DNA of 36,521 nt from a virus, in the IMG/VR virus record IMGVR_UViG_3300025789_000089, positions 1-36,521 of that record. The stretch is one strand, 5' to 3'. The notes beneath the pieces are model-generated. The model saw only the letters and a list, made by a program, of their open reading frames with translations. It was not told the DNA's origin and searched no databases. Below are positions 12,330-21,003 of this stretch, in pieces. Each line of letters begins with the position of its first letter. Within the stretch, counting starts at the first letter, position 1. The position numbers and the translations under genes were made by a program.

Positions 12330-13451
12330 TTATTCGTAATAATCAGACATATCAACAGGCTGATTGTTTGAGTCAACATAAGTTCCACTTGTTGGATCAT
12401 ATGTGACTTGTTGATCACTCAATTGACCTTTCAATACACTCAAATCAGCTCCACTTCCCAATTGAGTACCAGTTACACCAGTAACGCCAGAATTTAAAGC
12501 AGTTAACAAAGCATTTGGATCTGTTGAGGTTCCATTTAATCCCAAGGCTTTTGCAATACCTTGAGCGGCACTTACTCCATTTGAACCAGATGCAAACAAC
12601 GTACCCAGACCAGCAATTTGAGCAAGTGGAGAAGGTCCATAAGTTGAAGCTGGTCCAGTGTATGTTTGATTGGTTGATGTGGGTACAGTGTATCCCTTCA
12701 ATAAATTAGATACGTTGGTAGCTGTGTTCAATGGAGCATTGATCATGGCTTGATTTTGAGCTTGTCCAGCCGCACCCAATGTATTGGCAGTATTCAATCC
12801 AGAAACCGTAGCTTGCTGTTGACCTGTTCCAATATTTGACAATGCATTAGCCGCACCAGTGAGGTTTTGTTGGTTTTGTAGTGCACTGGTCACTGCATTT
12901 TGGTACCCAGACGCCAAGTTTGCACTCTCTTGAGCACCCAAACCTTGTTGAATTTGACCCAAAGTTTGACCAGTTGCATTGATCAATCTGCTTGATCCTG
13001 TATTACCAGAGCCAGCACCAAATGCTTGTAATGCAGGCAAAACGGTTTGATTGACGTTTTGCTGAGTATTGGTCTCAAGAGCTTTGTTTACATCAGTGAT
13101 ATAAGGATTCAAAAAGTTGTTGATTTGACTTGAACCAACGCCACCAGCCGCAGTTCCAGCCGCCGTGGCCGCAGTTCCAAATGGAGCCAAAGCACCAGTC
13201 AACAGGTTTTCCGTATTTGCAACACCAGAAGGACTGCCATAAATATCAGTTTGAAGCTGATTCAATGGGGCAACATAAGGCTGACCAGCCGCAATATTTC
13301 CCTGAAGGGTTTGATCAGGATTGGTTTGACTTGTACCAAGGTTGGCCAAATTGGTCAAAAAATTGTTGTAATACTGCGGAGCGGCAGTAGTACTTGTTTG
13401 CGTCGTATTTACATTGGGTGGCGCTGTTCCCGCAAATAAACTGGTAGTCAT
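12330..13451 (-). CDS. Asn/Gln/Thr/Ala-rich virion protein, probable internal protein, 373 aa
   Basis: It opens MTTSLFAGTAPPNVNTTQTS and is low in charge but rich in Asn, Gln, Thr and Ala across its length. Segments such as AGTAAGGVGSSQINNFLNPY, ITDVNKALETNTQQNVNQTV and SRLINATGQTLGQIQQGLGA form long polar helices. The 'NPYI..V.......' entry and 'A.GSR......' middle match a class of large helical podovirus virion proteins I associate with DNA ejection. It is coupled to the 908-aa gene by a 4-base overlap. No catalytic motif. Function by context. Confidence 0.65.
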   Translation of the reverse strand: MTTSLFAGTAPPNVNTTQTSTTAAPQYYNNFLTNLANLGTSQTNPDQTLQGNIAAGQPYVAPLNQLQTDIYGSPSGVANTENLLTGALAPFGTAATAAGTAAGGVGSSQINNFLNPYITDVNKALETNTQQNVNQTVLPALQAFGAGSGNTGSSRLINATGQTLGQIQQGLGAQESANLASGYQNAVTSALQNQQNLTGAANALSNIGTGQQQATVSGLNTANTLGAAGQAQNQAMINAPLNTATNVSNLLKGYTVPTSTNQTYTGPASTYGPSPLAQIAGLGTLFASGSNGVSAAQGIAKALGLNGTSTDPNALLTALNSGVTGVTGTQLGSGADLSVLKGQLSDQQVTYDPTSGTYVDSNNQPVDMSDYYE

Positions 13452-16174
13452 TGTTTTTTACCTTTCAGGTAGTCAAGGGGTGATTTTAATGCGTCGGGGG
13501 GGAGATCGCCTGGTTTTGCGGATCTGGCTCTTGCCCTGATTCCATGCATCATTTCATACAGTTTATCCGTACCAGCCTTTGTAGAACCGTTTCCAAGCGC
13601 CGCAACCACGTCCGCAGGGAATACAAACTCTCCATCTGCAAGCATAGCAGGAATGTCATCAGAAGTCCCGTCTCCGTCACCAGCAACGTGAGCACCAGCC
13701 CTAAAATCATGGCGGCCATCAACCACTGGCAAACCACCTTTTTTGTACGCTAAAGGCTCAACATGACCACCAGTTTTATAAGTTTGAGCTTCTTCAGAAT
13801 TCAAATTTCCTAAACCAAGAATTTTGTCAACAGATGTTGGTGCTTGGCCATAGGTAAACCAATCATTTTGTAGACCAGATTTTGGTTTTGGTCCCTGCAA
13901 AGACTGTAAAAGTTGGGCTAATTTTGGATCAATCATAGGAATATTTTGTTCTTGAGATAAATTTTCAACTTGTTGCAAAACATTTTGATATTTTGCAGGA
14001 TTTTCCATCATTGATTTCAGTAAAGATTCTGTGATGGGGTTAGGGCCTGGGCCGCTTATGTTTCCTGCAATATTTGATGCAGGCAAGACAGTTGTTATGT
14101 TTTGGTTTGTAGTTCCACCACCACCACCAGAAGGTGTTATTGAAGGCGTAATAGAAGGAGTTACTGATGGAGTTACAGGAGTAACTTTAGGAGTTACAAC
14201 TGGCGTAATAACTGGAGTTACTGATGGCGTTACTTGTGGTGTTACAGACGGCGTAACTGAAGGTGTTATCTCTGGAGTTACACTTGGAGTAATACTTGGA
14301 GTTACAGTAAGGTCAACGTGAGTAACTTTTCCATCAGAAAGATTAACTGTCTTTAATGGTACCAAGTCTCCAGTGTTTGTATCTACACCACCACCAGTAA
14401 CAGTAACTTTATTGAGTTTAACGTCAGAGTTATTTTCATCAGTTGATGAATTTGAAGATATTAAATTACCTTCAGCATCATAAGTATCAACTGTATATAA
14501 GCCTGTTACTTTATCAGTTGTCTCAACAACTTTGCTTCCATCTGGACTTGTTGTTGTAACTTCTTGAGTTTGTAATACAGGGTCAGTTACTACCTGAGTA
14601 ACATCTTTATTGTCTTCAAGTGTAATTGAAGTTTTAATACCAGTATTTGGATCAGTGCTTACAACAGGCTGACCAACAACTAATTTTGATACGTCAATTG
14701 GAGCATTGTTAATATCAACAGCAGAACTTGCATTTGTATATTGACCGAATTTTTCTGAATTATCGCCTGGCTTGGCTGAAGATGCCACAGTTGCCGCATT
14801 CGTTACACTGTTTGGATCAATGACTTCTGATCCGCCAGTTGAAGTACCTGCATTGACTGTTGCAACATTAGAACTGCCACCAGTTGTACCAGTTGTAGTT
14901 GTTCCAGAAGTTCCAGAAGTTCCAGTAGAAGAACTGCCAATTTGATTTTTAACTTCTTGAGCACCTGCCGCAATAGCCGCGTTAATTGCTATGGCATCAG
15001 TACTTTGTCCTGCCAATGTTCCACCAATAACTTTGTTTACGGCGGCTTTGCCTGCGGCGCTGAGGTCAGAATACCCTGGAATCTGAGCACCGACCAACGG
15101 AACAGCCGCACTAATACCTCCACTGACTAAAGCAGTCAATGCATCTGCTTTACCTTGTGTTGCAATTTCAGCACCAGTTAATGCACTGGCCGCACCAGCG
15201 GCAAGCTTGCTTCCAACAGATCCCAAAGCATCAGAAGTTGCAGATGAGACAGCGTTACCAACAAGTGGAGCGGCAGTGATTGCACCTTCGGATAAAAGTC
15301 CTGAAGTTAAAGCTTTACCCAAATTTCCAGTTTGAGCGTAAGTCGTTGCTCCACTTACTAAAGGAATAAATTCACCGTTTCCAGTAACAGCCAAAGCAAT
15401 ATCAGCAAGTGGACCAAGACTTGATGCAACGCTCTTTAACCATCCACCTGATGATCCGCCAGTATAGGTAAGATTTTGACTTGGATTGGCAATAGGAGTT
15501 GCTTTACCAGTTGATGGGTCAACTTGGAAAAAATAATTTAATGTTCCACCAGATCCATCTGGCTTGCTGACAACATAAGTATTTGGCGGTGCAGTAACTA
15601 CGTTTCCTGATGCATCTTTATATGTTGATACAGCGTGAGGAGTTAATCCTTGGCTCAGAATGTCAGAAGCATTTGCGCCAGAATTAACTTGTGCCATTAA
15701 AGTATCTAAACCTGCGTTTTTAATACCTTGTTGCGTTTGACTATTGTATTGGCTTAAAAAATCTTGTTGTGTTCCAGTTTGAGATTGATTATTTGCTGTT
15801 GATCCAGTATTTAAACCAGAATTGGATGCAATATTTGATATGCCACCATTTGGTGAAATTGAAGACAATCCACCTGTAATTGGAATATTGTTTGCTGTAT
15901 CAGCATTAACAACGGTTTGTGCAAAAGGACTTATGCCTGAACTGGCTCCTCCAGTTGTTCCAGAAGAAACAGCAGGAGCAGTTAATGTGTTGTATTGAGT
16001 ATTGACTACATCAGAAGTTGTGCCGTAGTGCTGTGCGATAGCGTCAGCAAGACCTGGTACCGCTCCGAGACCACCAATAGATGAAACTGCCTTTGCCACA
16101 TCACTTGTGGTTGCAGTAGGGTTAGCCGCAAAGTATTGGCTGACAAGTGCTGATGGATCGGTATTAGTTGTCAT
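13448..16174 (-). CDS. Large virion protein with (V/I)TPx repeats and conserved phage C-terminal motif, 908 aa
   Basis: Four parts are visible. Residues 1-220 are polar and helical, opening ALVSQYFAANPTATTSDVAK. Residues 245-410 are Ala/Gly-rich and hydrophobic (SVASSLGPLADIALAVTGNG, VSGGISAAVPLVGAQIPGYS) and could contact membrane. Residues 624-682 hold about 15 (V/I)TPx units, then a Gly run. The C-terminus contains GGHVEPLAYKKGGLPVVDG and GDGTSDDIPAMLADGEFVFP, followed by DVVAALGNGSTKAGTDKLYE. That last pattern ('DG.SDDIPAMLADGEFV.PADVV..LGNGS...G...LY.MM') is frequent at the end of phage virion proteins and is probably an anchoring or assembly tag. A role in DNA ejection or as a tail/core protein is inferred. 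Base composition is AT-rich in the repeat-bearing half. Confidence 0.75.
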   Translation of the reverse strand: MTTNTDPSALVSQYFAANPTATTSDVAKAVSSIGGLGAVPGLADAIAQHYGTTSDVVNTQYNTLTAPAVSSGTTGGASSGISPFAQTVVNADTANNIPITGGLSSISPNGGISNIASNSGLNTGSTANNQSQTGTQQDFLSQYNSQTQQGIKNAGLDTLMAQVNSGANASDILSQGLTPHAVSTYKDASGNVVTAPPNTYVVSKPDGSGGTLNYFFQVDPSTGKATPIANPSQNLTYTGGSSGGWLKSVASSLGPLADIALAVTGNGEFIPLVSGATTYAQTGNLGKALTSGLLSEGAITAAPLVGNAVSSATSDALGSVGSKLAAGAASALTGAEIATQGKADALTALVSGGISAAVPLVGAQIPGYSDLSAAGKAAVNKVIGGTLAGQSTDAIAINAAIAAGAQEVKNQIGSSSTGTSGTSGTTTTGTTGGSSNVATVNAGTSTGGSEVIDPNSVTNAATVASSAKPGDNSEKFGQYTNASSAVDINNAPIDVSKLVVGQPVVSTDPNTGIKTSITLEDNKDVTQVVTDPVLQTQEVTTTSPDGSKVVETTDKVTGLYTVDTYDAEGNLISSNSSTDENNSDVKLNKVTVTGGGVDTNTGDLVPLKTVNLSDGKVTHVDLTVTPSITPSVTPEITPSVTPSVTPQVTPSVTPVITPVVTPKVTPVTPSVTPSITPSITPSGGGGGTTNQNITTVLPASNIAGNISGPGPNPITESLLKSMMENPAKYQNVLQQVENLSQEQNIPMIDPKLAQLLQSLQGPKPKSGLQNDWFTYGQAPTSVDKILGLGNLNSEEAQTYKTGGHVEPLAYKKGGLPVVDGRHDFRAGAHVAGDGDGTSDDIPAMLADGEFVFPADVVAALGNGSTKAGTDKLYEMMHGIRARARSAKPGDLPPDALKSPLDYLKGKKQ
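14130..14305 (-). repeat. Tetrapeptide (V/I)TPx repeat coding block
   Basis: About 15 near-tandem units of 12 bases encode VTPS, ITPS, VTPE, VTPQ, VTPV, VTPK and variants, ending in a Ser-Gly5 stretch. Codons differ between copies (GTA/GTT/GTG, ACT/ACA/ACG), so the repeat is kept at protein level rather than as a fresh DNA duplication. Such Thr-Pro arrays usually form a stiff extended linker. Confidence 0.85.
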
Positions 16175-16446
16175 TGCGGATTAGGTGAGAAGTTGTTTCT
16201 GAGGTCCAATGCCCACTTGTCCCAAGAGTCATAACTGTATGGGTCAGGAACCTGTGAATTGTTAAAAAGGTCAATACCCTTTAATCCCACAGCCCAGCTT
16301 TGCCATAGTGTTGTTGGACTTGGTATCTCCAATTGATTCCCAGCAAACGCTTCACACATAAGTGAAGCCCAAGAATCAAAAGTATGGTATCTTGGATCAT
16401 AGATAAGCGGTGTGACATTGATTTGATTGTATGGAATTAAACTCAT
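16171..16446 (-). CDS. Small virion-region protein, 91 aa, unknown function
   Basis: The protein begins MSLIPYNQINVTPLIYDPRY. It contains two similar aromatic pieces, TFDSWASLMCEAFAGNQLE and YSYDSWDKWALDLRNNFSPN, each with the pattern 'DSW..W(A/S).L', suggesting an internal duplication of about 50 residues with a Trp-rich helix. It overlaps the genes on both sides by 4 bases, so it is co-translated between the gp10-like protein and the 908-aa protein. Perhaps it is a small tail or scaffold component; no family is recognised. Confidence 0.75.
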   Translation of the reverse strand: MSLIPYNQINVTPLIYDPRYHTFDSWASLMCEAFAGNQLEIPSPTTLWQSWAVGLKGIDLFNNSQVPDPYSYDSWDKWALDLRNNFSPNPQ

Positions 16447-18467
16447 GAGTAGCCCCTCACGTCTCCAACGTCTGCATCCAACATCAGTCGTCCAAGCTGG
16501 TAATTACCGCCAGCAACATTAGAGACAAAACGCAATCTCATTTCACGTCTTTGTTCTTTTAAGTCAATCTTGCCAGTGTTTGCGTCAAAAGTATAGGGGC
16601 CAGACGTTTGGTCAGAAACTTGTGCATATGGACGTCCAATAATGTACATATCCATAGTACCTGACAATATGAAATCAGGCTCAACTCGCTCAACTCTCCA
16701 CCATTTGTTGACAGCACTCATGGGAGCAAATTGAGCAGAATTTCCTAAAATGTAAGCAAGAGAATTGGTCTCAAAATAACTATTGATGGCCAAAACTTGC
16801 TCATTCTTGATCGCATCTGTACCCACTTCGTGTTGATACAAAGACACAAAATTCATTATAGAACCCACTAAAAGTGAGAATGATGAACCAGCAGGTATGG
16901 ATGCACTCAGTGTGTTGCCAACAGAATACCCAGTGCCCCTGTTATCGATTGTGACGGAAGTAACAGAACCACCACTAACAACAATAGTAGCGGTTGCTCC
17001 AGTTCCAGTACCGCCAGTAAGAGCAATATAAGAGTAAGTTCCATTTGTGTAGCCTGAACCAGCATTAGCAATCGTTGTTACATTCACACCGCCAGTGTAG
17101 TTGTAGTTCCAATCTGCATTTACGGGGTAATGGAAAACTTGAGAGAAGTAACCTGCACTACGTTGAGAACCCATGGCTTGACCTGCGTCGTACCATGTGC
17201 CTTCTCTGATGTTGTAGATAATTGCATCTGTGCATTCTGTGGCAGATCCTTTGGGGTAGAACCACCAAATCTCACCGAAACGGGGCACTTTGGTTGCATA
17301 AACTTTCTGCCTATATGCGTAGTTCAGATTGTCAAAAAAGTAGTTTTGATTCATGTCGTTGGGGATCTCTTTGACCACACCGTTGTACAGCAAGAATCTA
17401 TCTACACCACACCAATAAAAAATGCCGTCATACTCAATCACCGACTGAGAAGACAAAATGGACGATTGAGACGTGATCGTGTCATAACGCCAATAAAAAG
17501 TCTGAGATACTTGAGTGGAACCAGAACCAGTCGTCACAGTTGTTGGCGTATAAGACACGCGAACCACGCTGTCCAAGCTCCAAAACAAGCCAGAAGGTGC
17601 GTTCACACCACCGCGGACGGGTAAGCCTTGGACAATCTTTCCAGTGGCCACATTCGTCGCATTGGCGGTCGCTGATACCCAATCGTTGACGTTATTGGCA
17701 CCAGAGTTTTGAATCAATCCATTGTTGCCGTAAACAAAAACATATGGAAAAAGACTTACTACGCCACCAGAAACAGCAATGTTGTTGTCAAAAGTTGCTG
17801 AAACACTTGAATTTGTAGCAGTGGCTGGAAGGCTCAATGTTATTGTGGTCCCAACAACAGATGACACTGTGGTGCCTGATTGAATTCCCGTTCCAGATAC
17901 TGTTTGTCCAGCACCAATGATGAATTGGTTTGTCAAAGGAGCCACAATCGTAGCTGTTGTGCTTGAGCTTGTGATGCTGATATTTTGAGTAAAAACACCT
18001 ATTTTGGAAGCGCTTGAACCAGTGATGTTGCCAGCCAAAATGGGTGAATTTACAGCGTTGTTGATGTCGGATAGGTTTTGCCCTGGATGTGCCAGAAGAA
18101 GATTATTTCCAGAACCCGTTGCATCAAAGAAATTATCAAACTGCCACAAGTTATTGGATGAAACTGTAAAGTTTGATAGTGCCCAATCCGTGATACCAGC
18201 ACCAATTCCATCATTGTTTACTGGAATGGACTGCAAACCATCAGAATAGCCGCTAAAAACGACTGTATAACCATTTTGAGGGCTGACATAGATACCGCGT
18301 GATGGGCCTGCCAAATAGCCTGTAATCTCTTTGTATCCACCTATTTTTCTGGGGCGGCCACGCTGAAACCTTACCCACTGCCCATCTCTGTAGAACAGCG
18401 AGTCAAATAGAGTCCCATCCCTCTGAATCCCAGGCTTGGTAACTATTTGATAAATTTGCTTGGTCAT
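16443..18467 (-). CDS. P22 gp10-like DNA stabilisation / tail hub protein with two inserted beta modules, 674 aa
   Basis: The N-terminus reads FDSLFYRDGQWVRFQRGRPR followed by KIGGYKEITGYLAGPSRGIY, and later blocks are ADWNYNYTGG, VIEYDGIFYWCGVDRFLLYN and PNDMNQNYFFDNLNYAYRQK. This beta-propeller-like pattern is that of podovirus packaged-DNA stabilisation or tail-hub proteins. Two modules interrupt it. Residues 162-227 contain IGAGQTVSGTGIQSGTTVSS, a short beta domain found in many phage surface proteins. Residues 463-534 contain IANAGSGYTNGTYSYIALTG and TGATATIVVSGGSVTSVTID, the 'SGYTNGTY' module. They may decorate the tail or bind glycans. The closing segment (YQLGRLMLDADVGDVRGYS) resembles other phage structural proteins. 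Confidence 0.75.
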   Translation of the reverse strand: MTKQIYQIVTKPGIQRDGTLFDSLFYRDGQWVRFQRGRPRKIGGYKEITGYLAGPSRGIYVSPQNGYTVVFSGYSDGLQSIPVNNDGIGAGITDWALSNFTVSSNNLWQFDNFFDATGSGNNLLLAHPGQNLSDINNAVNSPILAGNITGSSASKIGVFTQNISITSSSTTATIVAPLTNQFIIGAGQTVSGTGIQSGTTVSSVVGTTITLSLPATATNSSVSATFDNNIAVSGGVVSLFPYVFVYGNNGLIQNSGANNVNDWVSATANATNVATGKIVQGLPVRGGVNAPSGLFWSLDSVVRVSYTPTTVTTGSGSTQVSQTFYWRYDTITSQSSILSSQSVIEYDGIFYWCGVDRFLLYNGVVKEIPNDMNQNYFFDNLNYAYRQKVYATKVPRFGEIWWFYPKGSATECTDAIIYNIREGTWYDAGQAMGSQRSAGYFSQVFHYPVNADWNYNYTGGVNVTTIANAGSGYTNGTYSYIALTGGTGTGATATIVVSGGSVTSVTIDNRGTGYSVGNTLSASIPAGSSFSLLVGSIMNFVSLYQHEVGTDAIKNEQVLAINSYFETNSLAYILGNSAQFAPMSAVNKWWRVERVEPDFILSGTMDMYIIGRPYAQVSDQTSGPYTFDANTGKIDLKEQRREMRLRFVSNVAGGNYQLGRLMLDADVGDVRGYS

Positions 18468-19702
18468 TAGAATGCACCGCCAGAAATACCACCGCTAAAA
18501 GAACCAGTTCCTGTGACAGATATGCCAGAAGAATTAACATCAAGAACCTCTGAACCCAAGACAGTGATGCCAAAACGACCAGTTCCAGGGCGATAAATAC
18601 CTGTGGAAGTCTCAGAACTAAAGTTCAAAGTTGGGTTTGATACCGTACCATTTGCAATACTCAAAGCAGTCGCACCAGCTTGTGTTGTATTCGCGTTTAG
18701 GAAATTTTTACCATCACAGAACAATGTGGCTTGGCCACCAGAAGGCACCGTAGCAGTAGAACCACCTGAAACACCAGTTGTACAAGTCAATGTGTAAGCG
18801 CCAGATGTCTGGTTGCTGATCACATAAAGATTTGCTACTGGAGGAAAAACAATTGTTTGATTTGAAGTTAATGTGCCAGCGTATTCTTGGAGCGTATTGG
18901 ATGCTTGGCTGGCAGACAAAGTGTATGAGCCACCCGTTACGCTGAGAGTCAATACAGAGTAAACAAAGGTTGAGCTGGTGCCGTAACCAACAGTTACAAA
19001 ACCAGTGCCTGTGCAGACGATGAAGGCAGAATTCCCTGGCTGGAAGGTCTTGGTGGTAGCCCCGTCAATCAAATCTGAACCAGAGCAAGCCAAAGTCACT
19101 GTACCAGTTCCGTTGTTCTTGAACAAAAAGAACCAACGACTGCCCAGTGTTCCAGATGCAGAAAGGGTTACGGTAGTGGTGCCGCCAGTCCAAATGTAAA
19201 TAGATGCTTGGTCTCCAGCAAGGAAGGTATAACTTGCTGTTAATGAGTTGACAACATATGCTTGATTCAATGTGGCTGAAATTGGTTCTAAACCGTATCC
19301 AGCAAGCGTTGATGCAGTACCACTATATGTACCTGCGCCAAAAGCCAAAACACCCCATGTGCCGTTCTGAGTGGTGTTGTTGGTCAAATAAATGTATTCG
19401 GCTGAACCAGCAGGCACAGAAACAATACTGGTTCCAGAGTATCCAACCACTGTAAACGCATAAGATCCAGTGTTTCGGATCATTGCATCTTGGCCTACTG
19501 ATACTTGGGTGGCATCAGGCATGGATACCGTGTACCCATTACCAGTAAAACTAATGTCCATGATACGGGCGGCTGGGTTCCCAGTAGTCCCGTTGATTGG
19601 CCAAAACAGCGTTAAATTGGCCGTTTGGTTTTGATACAATTCATAGCTAACATCGGTTGGCTGAATCGTGTTGCCAGTAAATGGAGAGGTATAAGTTGTC
19701 AT
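18467..19702 (-). CDS. Tail fibre / surface beta-protein, 411 aa
   Basis: The sequence is rich in Ser, Thr, Gly and Val with few charges. It starts MTTYTSPFTGNTIQPTDVSY, with two similar beta blocks (FLFKNNGTGTVTLACSGSDL and LYVISNQTSGAYTLTCTTGV). The end, TGIYRPGTGRFGITVLGSEV then GSFSGGISGGAF, is the usual end of phage fibre proteins before a host-recognition or chaperone domain. The final GGISGGAF parallels GGINGGTF at the end of the 722-aa fibre (31053-33221), suggesting a shared terminal motif. It overlaps the gp10-like gene by one base. Likely a trimeric fibre or tail decoration. Confidence 0.75.
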   Translation of the reverse strand: MTTYTSPFTGNTIQPTDVSYELYQNQTANLTLFWPINGTTGNPAARIMDISFTGNGYTVSMPDATQVSVGQDAMIRNTGSYAFTVVGYSGTSIVSVPAGSAEYIYLTNNTTQNGTWGVLAFGAGTYSGTASTLAGYGLEPISATLNQAYVVNSLTASYTFLAGDQASIYIWTGGTTTVTLSASGTLGSRWFFLFKNNGTGTVTLACSGSDLIDGATTKTFQPGNSAFIVCTGTGFVTVGYGTSSTFVYSVLTLSVTGGSYTLSASQASNTLQEYAGTLTSNQTIVFPPVANLYVISNQTSGAYTLTCTTGVSGGSTATVPSGGQATLFCDGKNFLNANTTQAGATALSIANGTVSNPTLNFSSETSTGIYRPGTGRFGITVLGSEVLDVNSSGISVTGTGSFSGGISGGAF

Positions 19703-20343
19703 GCATCCACCGCAATGGCTTGACGATCAGCAATACGCAATTTGTCCTCATTCATGAGGGTTTGCATAATTAAATCGTACTGTTGTTGGAAAATAGGCGC
19801 TCTATCATCATTTTTAAGGAAGGGCATGGCTTGGAGAAGCGAGCCAAACAATAAAGCCTGTGGGGCGTATTGTGTGAACCAGTTGGTCTGATTGTATGAG
19901 TCAAGTGGCTGGACTCTTTGGTAGTACAAGACTTCAAAAGAGTAGTTTTGATCTGGCGTCGGTGCCACCAACCAGTTGTCGTAGTCATAGTCAGCGTAAT
20001 ACAAAGGAGTTGAAGTATTTGACTGAATGGGCCAATACTCTTTTAAGTACTCATATTTTCTGAGTAAAACAGGCTGATCGGTATTGGTTGAAGGAATGGT
20101 CAAATTCATTGACACTGTTTTGTGCCAACGTGCAGGTTTTGGGACAATGTTTGATCCAGCCACCATGGTTGATTCTTGGACCGTCAAGTTGCCCAAAAAC
20201 TTGATTTGAGAAGCAATAACTTGCTCCGCCAACATAATAAAAAGTGGAATATTGGAAAGTGTAGTGGCGTCAGTACGCTCCAAATAGGTTTGAATGTTCA
20301 AAACCAAGGAGTCATACGTCATCACACTGGTGCTGGTCGCCAT
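19699..20343 (-). CDS. Head-tail adaptor-like protein (SU10 adaptor / gp4-gp11 group), 214 aa
   Basis: The N-terminal helical part is MTYDSLVLNIQTYLERTDAT, LSNIPLFIMLAEQVIASQIK, and the beta part is PARWHKTVSMNLTIPS and LLRKYEYLKEYWPIQSN. It ends in a helical tail with QYAPQALLFGSLLQAMPFLK. This 'helix bundle + small beta domain + YAP.ALL.G.L..A..FLK' layout matches phage adaptor proteins joining portal and tail. A second adaptor-like protein is at 34166-35239. AGGCACCGAGATT precedes the ATG. It sits directly after the endolysin gene. Confidence 0.72.
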   Translation of the reverse strand: MATSTSVMTYDSLVLNIQTYLERTDATTLSNIPLFIMLAEQVIASQIKFLGNLTVQESTMVAGSNIVPKPARWHKTVSMNLTIPSTNTDQPVLLRKYEYLKEYWPIQSNTSTPLYYADYDYDNWLVAPTPDQNYSFEVLYYQRVQPLDSYNQTNWFTQYAPQALLFGSLLQAMPFLKNDDRAPIFQQQYDLIMQTLMNEDKLRIADRQAIAVDA

Positions 20344-20403
20344 AATCTCGGTGCCTTTCTATACACTACCACAAGGGCATTTTAGTCCCCCAACCCCATC
20401 TAA

Positions 20404-21003
20404 TCAAGCATTCAGTATGCGTTCACACTTATGCATTACAGCCTCTCGCTCTTTTGCTCCAAATTCACCACCATTGATGACTTTAGTTAATGCCAAGTAG
20501 TTTTTGGCTTGGGCCAGTTGATTGCATCCATGCGTTTTCCAGAACCAACCCCCAATTGCGGCCGCATACTTGGGTGTACGGGCCAAATCTGGGTTGTGAA
20601 CCAAATCAACCCCCAAGGCTTGGCCTGCGTGCCAGAAGTTGTCATGGCCAGTCAATTGACAGATTGCCGAACCCCTGAACCGCCATCCGTCCCCAGACTT
20701 CTCGTCTCGGTTGCCCATCCTATTGGAATAGATGTGGTTAGCTATCTTTTCTGGCTGGTGAGCATAGATTAAGGCTTCCTGCATGGTTGGAAAGCGCTTT
20801 GGCCACAACTTCATAAGCGTTTCAGGCTTATAGTTCAGGTTCTCGCTCAGGTCCTTGAAGTGGTTGGATTCATAGGAAAACTGGCCAATAAAGCAAGCCT
20901 GCTCCTCCGCAGTATCGATTCCCCAGCGGTCAAAGGTCTCATTGAGAGGGTCCAGCCACTGAGGACCAATGTCCATTTGGTGGAGTTGTTCAGCAGTGAT
21001 CAT
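20404..21003 (-). CDS. Endolysin, GH19 chitinase-like lysozyme
   Basis: The 199-aa protein has the GH19 fold marks: ACFIGQFSYESNHFKDLSEN, containing the two catalytic Glu residues (Glu45 and Glu54), then NLNYKPETLMKLWPKRFPT, IYSNRMGNRDEKSGDGWRFR and GSAICQLTGHDNFWHAGQAL. The usual 'GRGLIQLTGR.NY' box appears here as FRGSAICQLTGHDNF. It likely hydrolyses the glycan strands of peptidoglycan (lysozyme-type) at the end of infection. No signal sequence is seen, so it needs a holin. It overlaps the Rz-like gene by 4 bases, giving a holin/spanin/endolysin cassette. Confidence 0.9.
   Translation of the reverse strand: MITAEQLHQMDIGPQWLDPLNETFDRWGIDTAEEQACFIGQFSYESNHFKDLSENLNYKPETLMKLWPKRFPTMQEALIYAHQPEKIANHIYSNRMGNRDEKSGDGWRFRGSAICQLTGHDNFWHAGQALGVDLVHNPDLARTPKYAAAIGGWFWKTHGCNQLAQAKNYLALTKVINGGEFGAKEREAVMHKCERILNA

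Noticed and set aside
14031-14321. Plus-strand frame with VTDGVTCGVTDGVTEG repeats
   Set aside because: It is the antisense reading of the (V/I)TPx repeat block in the 908-aa gene.
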